From NCBI GenBank assembly GCA_016200545.1, contig JACQEO010000055.1:1-64000 (forward strand): a stretch of 64,000 nucleotides of DNA. Reading direction: 5' to 3'. Shown here one piece after another: positions 28,187 to 36,710 of the stretch (its first letter is position 1; each line of letters begins with the position of its first letter). A program made the position numbers and the translations under genes. This DNA comes from Deltaproteobacteria bacterium (GTDB lineage: Bacteria > Desulfobacterota > Binatia > UTPRO1). The notes beneath the pieces were generated by a model. The model was not told the DNA's origin. It searched no databases and saw nothing but the letters and a program-made list of their open reading frames with translations.

Positions 28187-28222
28187 GCGAACCCGTCCTC
28201 CTCGATCCACGTGCGGCGCGCA

Positions 28223-29044
28223 TCAGGCGTGCGCCCGCCGCGGCGCCGTGGCGCCGCGGGCGTCGGTGTGCGCCGCCAGGCGATCGGCGACGTAGCCGGC
28301 GATGGCGTCAGCGGCATCGTCGCGGCAGCGCGTGAAGCTCGGCCAATCGTTCACGTCGATCAGCATCGGGTCGCCCGTCGGCGGTACGACGAGGTCGCCG
28401 CCGAAGACGTCGAGCTCGAGCGCCGCGGCCCCGACGCGCGCCGCTTCCCAGAGGCGCTCGATTGGTGCCGGCGCGGCCTCGCCGTCGGTGTAGCAGCGAA
28501 AGAACCTCCCGTCGGCGACACCGTAGAACTTGAGCACGGGACCCTCGACGTGCGCCTGGATCGCGGCGCGCGCGATGCCGCGGGCGTGCAGGGTGGCGAG
28601 CGCTGCGCGCAGCGCCGGCAGGTCGGCGGCGAAGGTGACGTCGGCGGTCGCCATGGCGTGGACGTCGCCGCGCTTCACCCAGCACGGCGTCGCGGCAGGC
28701 GGCGGGGCGTCGGTCGCGATGATCCGCGTCGCCGGAAACGGCGCCCCTGCGGCGTCGAGGAGACGCACCGTCTCGGTGCGAAAGCAGTTGCGGATGGCGC
28801 GGGCGCTGTTGATGACGGGCACGCGCGTCGCAGCAGAGTCGAGGGTCGCGAGCGCCGCCGGCGATTGGCACATCGCGAGCACGGCGTCGACGTCGGCGGC
28901 GAGCGCGAGCGCGGGCGCGCCGAGGCGGACGGCGAAGCCGCGGGCGCCGAGCGCCGCCGCGGTGCGAGCGAGGATGGCGGCGTCGTCCCGCACGCGTCCC
29001 GGGGAGAACTCCGCCTCGCGAAACACGCCCACGATCGTCGGCAT
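28223..29044 (-). CDS. ATP-grasp (RimK-like) protein
   Basis: A 273-residue ATP-grasp-like protein. The N-terminal half (MPTIVGVFREAEFSPGRV) precedes an ATP-binding core around CWVKRGDVHAMATADVTF. The metal-ligand strand is LIDVNDWPSFTRCRDDA near residues 229-245, the place where RimK-type ligases hold Asp and Asn. Such enzymes join a carboxylate to an amine using ATP, and kinases also occur in the fold. In this cluster it may attach an amino acid to the amino group made by the aminotransferase; this is inference. It starts five bases before the nucleotidyltransferase stop. Confidence 0.75.
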   Translation of the reverse strand: MPTIVGVFREAEFSPGRVRDDAAILARTAAALGARGFAVRLGAPALALAADVDAVLAMCQSPAALATLDSAATRVPVINSARAIRNCFRTETVRLLDAAGAPFPATRIIATDAPPPAATPCWVKRGDVHAMATADVTFAADLPALRAALATLHARGIARAAIQAHVEGPVLKFYGVADGRFFRCYTDGEAAPAPIERLWEAARVGAAALELDVFGGDLVVPPTGDPMLIDVNDWPSFTRCRDDAADAIAGYVADRLAAHTDARGATAPRRAHA

Positions 29045-29049
29045 GGCGA

Positions 29050-29757
29050 TCAGCTCACACGGCCCGTCAGGCCGAGCAACCGCTCCGCCGCGGTGATGTC
29101 TTCGGGGCGGTCGACGTCGACGCTGGCGCCGACATCGTAGCCGTAGAGCACGTGACCGTGCGCGAGAAGCGCGCCGAGAAATAGACGAAACGCGCTCCAG
29201 CTACCCGCTCCGCACGCATCCGCGAGCGCATATACTACGGGTTTCAGGAAGTAAACGCCGGCGGTGACGTGACGGGCGCGCGCCGGCTCGCCGAGCGTGA
29301 CGATGCGCGCATTGCGGTCGAGCTCCGCCCACAGGGGCTTCTCGTCGTCGACGAAGGTGGTGACGCCGAGGACACCGGCGGCGTCGGGACGTGCCACGGC
29401 GCGCTCCGCGAGCGCGCGGACGGCGGCGGGGGCGATGACCGCGTCGACGGTGAGGAGGAGAAACGGCGCGGCCTCGAGCAATGGGCGCAGCGCGAGGAAG
29501 CTCTCTGCGGAGCTCGCCGTCGTGCGCTGCACGATCTCGATCGGCACGCCGAAATCCGTTTCCTCGAGGAAGCGACGGACGCGGTCGGTCTCTGCGTTCA
29601 CGATACACGCGACGCTGGTCGCGCCCGCGGCGCGCGCGGCGTCGATCGCGCGTGCGACGAGCGGCCGACCGCCGATCGCGACCAGCGGCTTCGGCGTCGC
29701 GATCCCGGCCCGGCGCAGGCGTTCGCCGTGTCCGGCGGCGATGATGCCCGCCTTCAT
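29050..29757 (-). CDS. nucleotidyltransferase family protein
   Basis: A 235-residue sugar-nucleotide-type nucleotidyltransferase with MKAGIIAAGHGERLRRAG at the N-terminus (GxGxR near residues 9-13), TPKPLVAIGGRPLV at residues 21-34, the metal-binding Asp in LLLTVDAVIA and a late VDVDRPED. It activates a phosphorylated sugar or polyol with CTP or another NTP. It shares an ATGA overlap with the HAD gene. In this cluster it is the only intact nucleotidyltransferase and may stand in for the decayed N-terminal domains of the CDP-alcohol transferases. Confidence 0.85.
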   Translation of the reverse strand: MKAGIIAAGHGERLRRAGIATPKPLVAIGGRPLVARAIDAARAAGATSVACIVNAETDRVRRFLEETDFGVPIEIVQRTTASSAESFLALRPLLEAAPFLLLTVDAVIAPAAVRALAERAVARPDAAGVLGVTTFVDDEKPLWAELDRNARIVTLGEPARARHVTAGVYFLKPVVYALADACGAGSWSAFRLFLGALLAHGHVLYGYDVGASVDVDRPEDITAAERLLGLTGRVS

Positions 29758-30443
29758 GCGAGCAGATCCTCGAGCTCGAGGAGCGACGCGATCCGCCGGA
29801 CGTCGGCCGGGGCCGTGGGCGTCGAGGCGTCCGCGGGTGCCAGCCAGACGGCGCGCATGCCAACGGCGCGTGCCGGGACGACGTCCCGCTCCCACGAGTC
29901 GCCCGCGTGGAGGATCGCCGCGGGCGGAAGCGCGAGACGTCGGGCGGCGAGATCGTAGATCGCCGGATCGGGCTTACGCACGCCGACCAGTGCCGAGTCG
30001 ATGATGATCTCGAACGGAGCGAGCGCCGCCTCGGCGAGGAGCGCCGGCATATTGCCGTACGAGTTTGAGACGACGCCGAGACGAAACCTGTGGGCGAGAC
30101 GCTGGAGCAGCGGGCGGTTGCGATCCCAGGCGGCGCGCGTGTCGGCGACGAACGCCTCGACGAGCCCGCGCTCGAGCGTGGAATCCGCGCGGCCGAGCGC
30201 GGCGAGTTGCAAGCGGACGTGCACTTCCGTCATCCGCACGAGCGTGAAGCCACGCACCTCGGGATGGTGGGCGATGGCGTCGTCGGCGCCGTAGAACGCC
30301 GGCTTCAGCGCCGCCGCCGTGAGCGCGACGCCGAGGCGCGCGTACAGCCGCAGGAAGTGATCGAACCAATGGAGCGCGTCGCCGTCGAGCGTTCCGCCGT
30401 AGTCGAGGAGCACCGCACGGAGAGGCGAAGCGGGCACCGTCAC
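29754..30443 (-). CDS. HAD-superfamily hydrolase
   Basis: A 229-residue HAD protein from the GTG at 30443. Motif I is DYGGTLD (Asp 14), motif II is VVSNSYGN, motif III is the Lys in RKPDPAIY and motif IV is HAGDSWERDV. The second Asp of the standard DxDxT is replaced by Gly, which is unusual for a phosphatase; haloacid-dehalogenase-like members also vary at this position. It may remove phosphate from an intermediate of the cluster. It is the first gene of the minus-strand run and divergent from the second CDP-alcohol transferase. Confidence 0.82.
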   Translation of the reverse strand: MTVPASPLRAVLLDYGGTLDGDALHWFDHFLRLYARLGVALTAAALKPAFYGADDAIAHHPEVRGFTLVRMTEVHVRLQLAALGRADSTLERGLVEAFVADTRAAWDRNRPLLQRLAHRFRLGVVSNSYGNMPALLAEAALAPFEIIIDSALVGVRKPDPAIYDLAARRLALPPAAILHAGDSWERDVVPARAVGMRAVWLAPADASTPTAPADVRRIASLLELEDLLA

Positions 30444-30526
30444 GACGTCAGGGCTACCAGAGGCGCGGCGACTTTTCGAACCCGTCCCCTTGCGGCGGCG
30501 CCCGCGGTGCGCGATACGCGACCGCG

Positions 30527-31768
30527 GTGCAGGCAGTGATCTTCGTCCCCGACACAAGCGCCGGGTGTCGCGATGGCGCCCCGGGCGGGCTCTCGCTCTT
30601 GGAGCGCCAGCTGAAGCAGCTCCGGGCCCTGAATCACGGGCCGGCGACGCTCGTCGTTCCGGAGGCGGTGATCCTCCCACCGCTCAGCGATACACTCGTT
30701 GCGGCGCGGTGCCGTGTGCCCGCGGGCGACGATCCGTTCGCCGCGCTCGCGGCGGCACCCGCACTGCCGGCGCGCTTCCTCTTTCTCGCGGCCGACTGGC
30801 TCCTCGACGCGCGCGTCCTGTGTGCCGCGGCGGCGACGGCAGACGATACGCTGATGCGTGACGAGGATGGGCGGGTGGCGCCGGTCGGGCGCCTGACGGG
30901 TGCGACCGTCGAGCGTCTCGGCGCGACGCTGCCGGCGTCGGTGCCAACCACGTCGCTCGACGCGCTCGATGCGTACGCGCCGGAGCTTCGCGGGAACGTA
31001 CCGCCGTACCTGCTGCGTGTGCGCAGCGCAGCGGACCGCCGGCTTGCCTGGCGGGTGCTCCTCGATCACGTCCAGAAGCGCGGGCTCGATCTGCCCGGGC
31101 AGTACTTCGACTCGCCGTTCGAGAACGCCCTGGTCCGCGCGCTCGCCGCGACGCGCGTGACCCCGAACCAGATCACGCTCGCCACCTTGGTGCTCGCTGC
31201 GGTTGTCGGCGTGCTCTTCCTGCGCGGCAGTCTGGCGTTCGGGCTCGTGCTCGCGCTCGTCGTCGGCGTCCTCGACGGCGTCGACGGCAAGCTCGCGCGT
31301 ATGAAGCTCGCCACCTCGCGCCTCGGCGAGCTCGAGCACGTCGGCGACTTCGTGTACGAGAACTTCTGGTACGTGGCGCTCGCGCTTCACCTGTTCGCGA
31401 CGACGGGCATGGTCGGCTTCTGGCGCGCCGGGATGGCGATCGTCACCTGCGATCTCGTCGATAATCTCCTCTACGGGGCCGTGCAGGCGCGGACCGGACG
31501 ATTCCTCGACGAGCTCTCGCCCTTCGATCGCGGCTTCCGAGCGATTGCCGGTCGGCGGAACGTGTACGTCTGGATCCTCGTCGCCGGGGTGTGCGTGCGG
31601 CGTCCCGCGAGTGCGTTTCTCGCGGTGACGGGTTGGGCCGCGATCACCGCCTTGGTTCATGGGGTACGCGCCGCCGTGTGGACGTGGCGCGGTGCGGGCG
31701 CGGCGGTGGTCACGCCTCAGGTCTCGGAGATCGAACCGGTCGCAGGTACGCTGGTGAGCGAGAAGTAG
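30527..31768 (+). CDS. second CDP-alcohol phosphatidyltransferase, variant motif
   Basis: A 413-residue protein with the same layout as the other one in the cluster: a soluble N-terminal domain of nucleotidyltransferase size (residues 1-200) lacking the catalytic signatures, then a membrane CDP-alcohol phosphotransferase domain. Its motif has Asp 250, Asp 253, Ala 257-Arg 258, Gly 267 and Asp 274, but His 271 stands where the third Asp should be. That Asp is a metal ligand in characterised members, so activity or metal use may differ. The GTG start is 83 bases from the divergent HAD gene. Asn/Pro in VTPNQIT marks the first helix, as usual. Confidence 0.8.
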   Translation: MQAVIFVPDTSAGCRDGAPGGLSLLERQLKQLRALNHGPATLVVPEAVILPPLSDTLVAARCRVPAGDDPFAALAAAPALPARFLFLAADWLLDARVLCAAAATADDTLMRDEDGRVAPVGRLTGATVERLGATLPASVPTTSLDALDAYAPELRGNVPPYLLRVRSAADRRLAWRVLLDHVQKRGLDLPGQYFDSPFENALVRALAATRVTPNQITLATLVLAAVVGVLFLRGSLAFGLVLALVVGVLDGVDGKLARMKLATSRLGELEHVGDFVYENFWYVALALHLFATTGMVGFWRAGMAIVTCDLVDNLLYGAVQARTGRFLDELSPFDRGFRAIAGRRNVYVWILVAGVCVRRPASAFLAVTGWAAITALVHGVRAAVWTWRGAGAAVVTPQVSEIEPVAGTLVSEK

Positions 31769-32709
31769 CCGAACGCGGCGAGCCCGATCGCGGCGGCGGT
31801 GAGCTGGTTCAGGCGCGTCACGAGCGCGACGGCGAGCCCCGTCGCCGCGCTCAGACCGAGCGCGGTGAACACCAGGATGCGTCCGCCCTCCTGCACGCCG
31901 ATGCGTCCGGGAACGAAGAAGAGCGCCGAGTCGATCACCAGCGAGAACGCCTCGATCGCGAGGGACGTCGTCAGGTCCGCGGGTGCGCCGAGCCAGCGCA
32001 GCAGGTAGAAGAGCTGGAGGGTCCCGACGAGCTGCGCGGCGAAGTGCCAGGCGACCGAGGCAAGAAAGGCGCCGGGACGCTGGCGATGCAGCGCCGTCAA
32101 GCGTGCGTCGAGATGCGTGCCGCGGACGCGCCAGCCTTCGAGCGTCGCCCGCCACATGCCGAGACGCCACAGCCAGCCGGTGAGCGTTGCGACCAGCCCG
32201 CGACGCTGGAGGACGAAAAAGCCGGCAATCCCCGCGCAGGTCGCGGCGGACACGAGGAGCAGGCCGGCACGTAGCACCGGGGAGCCGTGCAGCCGCGTCA
32301 GCACGGTCGTGAGCCCGAGCAGCACGAGCGCCGCCTGCGCCATCGCGAAGCTCAACTTCGCGGCGACGATGGAAGCGAGCGCGTCGTCGGCGCCGACGCG
32401 CGCCGTCAGCAGCATCGCCTTCACGGCCTCGCCGCCGAGGGACGCAGTCGGCGTCAGCTGGTTCACGGCCGTACCGGCCTGCCGCACCCAGAAGAGGCGC
32501 CAGAAGCCGACGGTCGAGGGTGCGAGCGTGCGTTGCCAGCCGCGGGCGTTGCAGGCGTCGAGGACGAGCTCGAGAGCGACGACGCCGACGAACGCCGGGC
32601 CGAAGCCGCGAAGCTGGTCGTGGAGCACATCGACACCGATCGCGCGCACCAACCCGACGAGCAGCGCGGCACCCGCGGCCAGCAGCACCAGCTGCACTCC
32701 ACGACGCAT
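31717..32709 (-). CDS. UPF0104/LPG-synthase-type membrane protein
   Basis: A 330-residue protein of eight or so hydrophobic helices from the ATG at 32709, belonging to the lysylphosphatidylglycerol synthase transmembrane-domain family (UPF0104-like). Conserved-looking segments include QAGTAVNQLTPTASLGGEAV and VPGRIGVQEGGRILVF. In MprF this domain flips an aminoacylated lipid; stand-alone members are usually described as putative lipid transporters or flippases. It overlaps the 3' end of the CDP-alcohol transferase by 52 bases on the opposite strand. In this cluster it may move the product across the membrane. The open frame upstream of the ATG is shadow. Confidence 0.85.
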   Translation of the reverse strand: MRRGVQLVLLAAGAALLVGLVRAIGVDVLHDQLRGFGPAFVGVVALELVLDACNARGWQRTLAPSTVGFWRLFWVRQAGTAVNQLTPTASLGGEAVKAMLLTARVGADDALASIVAAKLSFAMAQAALVLLGLTTVLTRLHGSPVLRAGLLLVSAATCAGIAGFFVLQRRGLVATLTGWLWRLGMWRATLEGWRVRGTHLDARLTALHRQRPGAFLASVAWHFAAQLVGTLQLFYLLRWLGAPADLTTSLAIEAFSLVIDSALFFVPGRIGVQEGGRILVFTALGLSAATGLAVALVTRLNQLTAAAIGLAAFGYFSLTSVPATGSISET

Positions 32710-32856
32710 ATGCTCGCAGATAGCCGGCCGTGGCCGATCCGACAAGGCGCATCGCGCTCGAATGATGCGTCGCGATCGGAACGACCGATCGCGCTCGGAC
32801 GACGCGTCGCCGGCACACGGTTGACAGCTCGCCACGGCCGTCCGTACAGCGAGAGC

Positions 32857-33534
32857 GTGCGACTCACCGTGATCGTGCCGGTGCTCGAGGAGGAAGGAAC
32901 GCTCGCCGCGACGCTGGCGCGCGTGCGCGCGGCGCGCGTGCACGAGCTGATCGTCGTCGACGGCGGGAGTCGCGACGGCACCTGCGCCGTCGCGGCGCGC
33001 GCTGCCGATCGCGTGCTGGCCGCGCCCGCGGGGCGCGCCGCGCAGATGAACGCCGGCGCGGCGGTGGCGAGCGGCGACGTGTTGCTGTTCCTGCACGCCG
33101 ACACGCTCCTGCCGCACGGCTTCGCGACCGCGATCGCGCGCGCGCTCGACGATCCGGCGACGGTCGCCGGACGCTTCGACGTCCGACTCGAGGGCAGCAG
33201 TCGCCTGCTCCCACTCGTTGCCGCCGCGATCAATTGGCGGTCGCGGTGGACGCGGATCGCGACCGGCGATCAGGCGATCTTCGTCCGCCGGCGCGCGTTC
33301 GAGGCAATTGGCGGCTATGCGCCGCTGGCGCTCTTCGAGGACGTGCGTCTCACGGTGGCGCTGAAACGCCACGGACGTATCGCGTGCCTGCGCGAGCACG
33401 TCGTCACGTCGGCGCGTCGTTGGGAGCGGCGCGGGCCGCTGCGCACGATCCTCCTCATGTGGGGCCTCCGCCTCGGCCACGCGCTCGGCGTTTCCCCGGC
33501 ACGCTTGCGGCGGCTCTACGGCGACGTACGCTGA
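32857..33534 (+). CDS. family 2 glycosyltransferase (TIGR04283-like)
   Basis: A 225-residue GT2 enzyme from the GTG at 32857. It has the nucleotide-sugar-binding start VRLTVIVPVLEEEGTLA, ELIVVDGGSRDGTCAVAA, and the DXD-type segment LLFLHADTLLP. The C-terminal part holds the ED acid/base pair in LFEDVRLTVALKRHGRIA. No long C-terminal membrane helix is present. The donor sugar is not known. It is divergent from the membrane protein and ends 19 bases into the 3' end of purN, so transcripts converge. Confidence 0.85.
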   Translation: MRLTVIVPVLEEEGTLAATLARVRAARVHELIVVDGGSRDGTCAVAARAADRVLAAPAGRAAQMNAGAAVASGDVLLFLHADTLLPHGFATAIARALDDPATVAGRFDVRLEGSSRLLPLVAAAINWRSRWTRIATGDQAIFVRRRAFEAIGGYAPLALFEDVRLTVALKRHGRIACLREHVVTSARRWERRGPLRTILLMWGLRLGHALGVSPARLRRLYGDVR

Positions 33535-34190
33535 GCGAACGGGGGGCTTGCGAGCGCTGCCTCGGCGTCCGCCGTGTCGCCGTCGATGAGGACGCGGCGG
33601 CCCTCGATGCGGACACGACCCTCGGCGATCAGCTGGATGGCGCGGGCGTAGGCGCGATGTTCCTGGCGCTGGATGCGCAGGTGGAGGCGCGCCTCGTCGT
33701 CGTCGGGAAGGATCGGCACCGCCACCTGCACGATGATCGGCCCGTGATCGGCGTGCTCGTCGACGAAGTGGACGGTGACGCCGGTGATGCGCGCACCGTG
33801 CGCAAGCGCCTGCCGCTCGGCGTGCAGGCCGGGGAATGCGGGGAGGAGGGCTGGATGGATGTTGACGACGCGCGCCGGAAACGCGCCGAGGAGGACCGGG
33901 GTGACGAGACGCATGAACCCGGCGAGAACGACGAGCTCGACACCGTGCGCGCGCAGCACCTCGACGAGGCGGGCGTCGAAGGCGGCGCGCGACCGGAACA
34001 CCCCGTGCGCCACGATCTCGGTGGAGATGCCGTGCTCGCGGGCACGGACGAGGCCGTAGGCCGTCGCCTCGTTGCTCACGACGACGGCGATCTGGGCGTC
34101 GAGCTGTCGCGCCGCGACGGCGTCGATCAGCGCCTGGAGATTCGTGCCACTGCCCGAGAGCAGGACACCGAGGGAGAGCGGCCGTGCCAT
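33516..34190 (-). CDS. purN: phosphoribosylglycinamide formyltransferase
   Basis: Transfers a formyl group from 10-formyl-THF to GAR, the third step of purine synthesis. The 224-residue protein begins MARPLSLGVLLSGSGTNLQA and has the substrate loop ELVVLAGFMRLVTPVLLGAF and the catalytic Asn/His/Asp set in VVNIHPALLPAFPG and HFVDEHADHGPII. It overlaps the purM stop by one base (TGATG), a purM-purN operon. The frame is open upstream inside purM, as shadow. Confidence 0.95.
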   Translation of the reverse strand: MARPLSLGVLLSGSGTNLQALIDAVAARQLDAQIAVVVSNEATAYGLVRAREHGISTEIVAHGVFRSRAAFDARLVEVLRAHGVELVVLAGFMRLVTPVLLGAFPARVVNIHPALLPAFPGLHAERQALAHGARITGVTVHFVDEHADHGPIIVQVAVPILPDDDEARLHLRIQRQEHRAYARAIQLIAEGRVRIEGRRVLIDGDTADAEAALASPPFAQRTSP

Positions 34191-35236
34191 CAGACGAAGT
34201 CGAGGCCGCGATTGCCGCGGACGATCTCGCCGATCACCACGGGACGCAGGCGGCGGGCGCGCAAGCGCGCGACGACGGTGTCGGCGGCGACGCGGCCGAC
34301 GACGAGGACGAAGCCGATGCCGTTGTTGAAGGTGCGATCCATCTCGCGTCGCGAGACGCGGCCCAGACGCTCGATCATCGTGAAGACGGGCGGGATGCGC
34401 CACGTCCCGCGCCGGACGACCGCGCGGCATCCGGCGGGCAGGATGCGCGGCAGGTTGCCGGGAAGGCCGCCGCCGGTGACGTGCGCCATGCCATGGACGG
34501 CGCGCGGCGTGGTAGCGAGGAGTTCGCGGACCGGACGCACGTAGATGCGGGTCGGGCGCAGGAGCTCCTCGCCGAGCGAGACACGGAGGTCCGCCGGGAC
34601 GGTGTCGAGCGAGAGCCGCGCGCGCGCGAGCAGCACCTTGCGCGCGAGCGCGTAGCCGTTGCTGTGGAGGCCCGTCGACGGCAGCCCGATGAGGGCGTCA
34701 CCGGGGCGGACGCGGCGGCCGTCGAGGACGGCGGCGCGCTCGACCACGCCGACGGCGAAGCCGGCGACGTCGTACTCACCGCGCTTGTAGAATGAAGGCA
34801 GCTCGGCGGTCTCGCCGCCGACGAGGCTACAGCCGGCGAGGCGGCAGCCGCGCGCGATACCGCGGACGAGTGCCGTGCCCTGCCGCACGTCGAGGGCGCC
34901 GGTCGCGAAATAGTCGAGGAAGAGGAGCGGTTCGGCGCCGACGGTGAGGAGATCGTTGACACTCATCGCGACCAGATCGATGCCGATCGTGTCGTGCCGG
35001 TCGAGCGCGAAGGCGATCCGGAGCTTGGTGCCGACGCCGTCGGTGCAGGTGACCAGGAGCGGGTGCCGATACCGGCTTGGGATGCGCGCCAACGCGGCGA
35101 AGCCGCCGACGCCGGCGAGGATCTCGCGGCGTCGCGTCGCGCGCGCCAGCGGGGCGATGCGCCGTACGAGACGCTCCCCGGCGTCGATGTCGACCCCGGC
35201 CGCCGCATAGGTGGCGGGACGAATGGCGGCGCTCAC
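34190..35236 (-). CDS. purM: phosphoribosylformylglycinamidine cyclo-ligase
   Basis: Closes the imidazole ring to AIR in purine synthesis, using ATP. The 348-residue protein has the family beginning TYAAAGVDIDAGERLVRRI, the core VTCTDGVGTKLRIAFALD and DLLTVGAEPLLFLDYFATG. Its presence away from the purB-F operon at 51-58 kb shows the pathway is split between at least two loci. A methyltransferase gene follows in the same direction upstream. Confidence 0.95.
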   Translation of the reverse strand: MSAAIRPATYAAAGVDIDAGERLVRRIAPLARATRRREILAGVGGFAALARIPSRYRHPLLVTCTDGVGTKLRIAFALDRHDTIGIDLVAMSVNDLLTVGAEPLLFLDYFATGALDVRQGTALVRGIARGCRLAGCSLVGGETAELPSFYKRGEYDVAGFAVGVVERAAVLDGRRVRPGDALIGLPSTGLHSNGYALARKVLLARARLSLDTVPADLRVSLGEELLRPTRIYVRPVRELLATTPRAVHGMAHVTGGGLPGNLPRILPAGCRAVVRRGTWRIPPVFTMIERLGRVSRREMDRTFNNGIGFVLVVGRVAADTVVARLRARRLRPVVIGEIVRGNRGLDFV

Positions 35237-35283
35237 CGCGGCGTCGACGCCGTGCTACGCGCGGTCGGTCTCATCGACGCGGA

Positions 35284-35901
35284 TTAGGACCCGAAAGACT
35301 CCGCGCTGTCAACGTGCAGCGGCCGCTCGGCGGCGATGCCGGCGCGACACGCGGGGACGCGGCCGCCGCCCTCGCCCTCGTGCGCGAGGAGCACCGTCCA
35401 TCCGCGGCACGCGGCGAGAAGTTCGCCGGGTCGGAGAAGGTACGCGGGATTGCGGGGATGACCGTGGCGTTCCTGGCCGACCATGAACGTCTCCATGACG
35501 AGGACACCGCCCGGTGCGACGGCGGCGCGCAGCGCGGGGAGGAGCGAGCGCTCGAGGAAGTCGACGACGATCACCACGTCGAAGCGCGCTACGGGAAGCG
35601 GCCAGTGCGTCACGTCGGCGACCACGCCGTCGATCGCGAGACCGCCGGCGCGCGCCCGGAGCGCAGCGACCGCCGTGCGCGCATGATCGACGGCGACGAC
35701 TCGGTAGCTGCGGGCGGCGAGCGCGAGCGCGTGGCGGCCGGCGCCGCAGGCGATATCGAGCGCGCGCCGCGGCGTCGTCCTGGCGGCGTTCCCGCGACCC
35801 GCGATCGCGTCGAGCGCGGTGACCACGAACGGCGACGGCGGCCCCCACGTCACGCCACGGCGGTGGCGGTCCTCCCATTCGCGGCGGTGGTCGTTGCTCA
35901 C
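35284..35901 (-). CDS. class I SAM-dependent methyltransferase
   Basis: A 205-residue Rossmann-type methyltransferase with the glycine motif ALDIACGAGRHALALAAR (about residues 47-64) and the acidic residue VVAVDHAR. The layout resembles the TehB/methyltransferase-11 groups. The substrate is not evident. It overlaps the ComF-like gene by four bases and lies 47 bases upstream of purM. Confidence 0.82.
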   Translation of the reverse strand: MSNDHRREWEDRHRRGVTWGPPSPFVVTALDAIAGRGNAARTTPRRALDIACGAGRHALALAARSYRVVAVDHARTAVAALRARAGGLAIDGVVADVTHWPLPVARFDVVIVVDFLERSLLPALRAAVAPGGVLVMETFMVGQERHGHPRNPAYLLRPGELLAACRGWTVLLAHEGEGGGRVPACRAGIAAERPLHVDSAESFGS

Positions 35902-36647
35902 GCACCTGGTTCATAGCGCGCGTCGGCGACGCGCGCGAAGGTGAGGACGTCGACCGCGCGCGCGCCGTCGGCGCATAGCGCGCGAGCGGCGGCGCGTGCC
36001 GTCGCGCCCGAGGTCCAGACGTCGTCGACGAGGAGTACGTGCCGAGCGCGCGCGCTGCCCGGTCGGCGTAGCGCAAACGCGCCGTCGACGTTGGCGTGGC
36101 GGGCGGCGGCGGCGAGCGCCGTCTGCGACGCAGTGTCGCGCGTACGTACCAGCAGGCGGACGGCGACGGGCCAGCCGAGGGCTCGGGCGAGCTGCAGCGC
36201 CAGCATCGCGCTCTGGTTGAAGCCGCGCTGGCGCAGGCGCGCGACGTGCAGCGGCACCGGTGCGACGAGCGGCGCTCCGAGCGTTGCCGGCGCGCGCGCC
36301 AGCATCGCCTGGGCGAGGCGCGGCGCCAGACGCCAGGCGCCGCGATACTTGAAGGCGTGGAGCGCCTCGGCGATCGGATGGCGGGTGGTGTCGGTGTCGT
36401 AGCGGGCGAACGCGCGCGCGTAGCGCACCGGCGCATCGTCCTCGGCGGCGCAGCGGGCGCAGCACGATCCCCGGGTGAGTGGACGCCCACAGCGCTCGCA
36501 CTCGGGCGGACCGAGCGCGTTGACGCCGTCGCAACACGCGTGACAGAAGAGGGCGTGCGCCGGGACGATCGCGGCGCAGGCGGCGCAGCGCTCGGGACAC
36601 AGGGCGTCGGCGACCTCGCGCGCCAGGCGCTCGAGAATGCGTCGCAT
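35898..36647 (-). CDS. ComF family phosphoribosyltransferase-like protein
   Basis: A 249-residue protein with an N-terminal double zinc-ribbon (CPERCAACAA, CHACC, CERCG, CCARC) and a PRTase-type C-terminal domain carrying VLLVDDVWTSGATARAAA. In naturally competent bacteria ComF helps take up DNA, while many ComF/GntX homologues have no confirmed role. It overlaps the methyltransferase by four bases and is divergent from the small Zn-ribbon gene. Confidence 0.85.
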   Translation of the reverse strand: MRRILERLAREVADALCPERCAACAAIVPAHALFCHACCDGVNALGPPECERCGRPLTRGSCCARCAAEDDAPVRYARAFARYDTDTTRHPIAEALHAFKYRGAWRLAPRLAQAMLARAPATLGAPLVAPVPLHVARLRQRGFNQSAMLALQLARALGWPVAVRLLVRTRDTASQTALAAAARHANVDGAFALRRPGSARARHVLLVDDVWTSGATARAAARALCADGARAVDVLTFARVADARYEPGA

Positions 36648-36710
36648 GCGGAAAACCTCCGTACGAGCCCGGGGGCCACGACCGTATGCGACGGCGACTG
36701 GCGGTGCAAC

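Noticed and set aside
30440..32818. 792-codon minus frame across the HAD, transferase and flippase genes
   Set aside because: Low-complexity Arg-rich sequence; the real genes on both strands account for the DNA.
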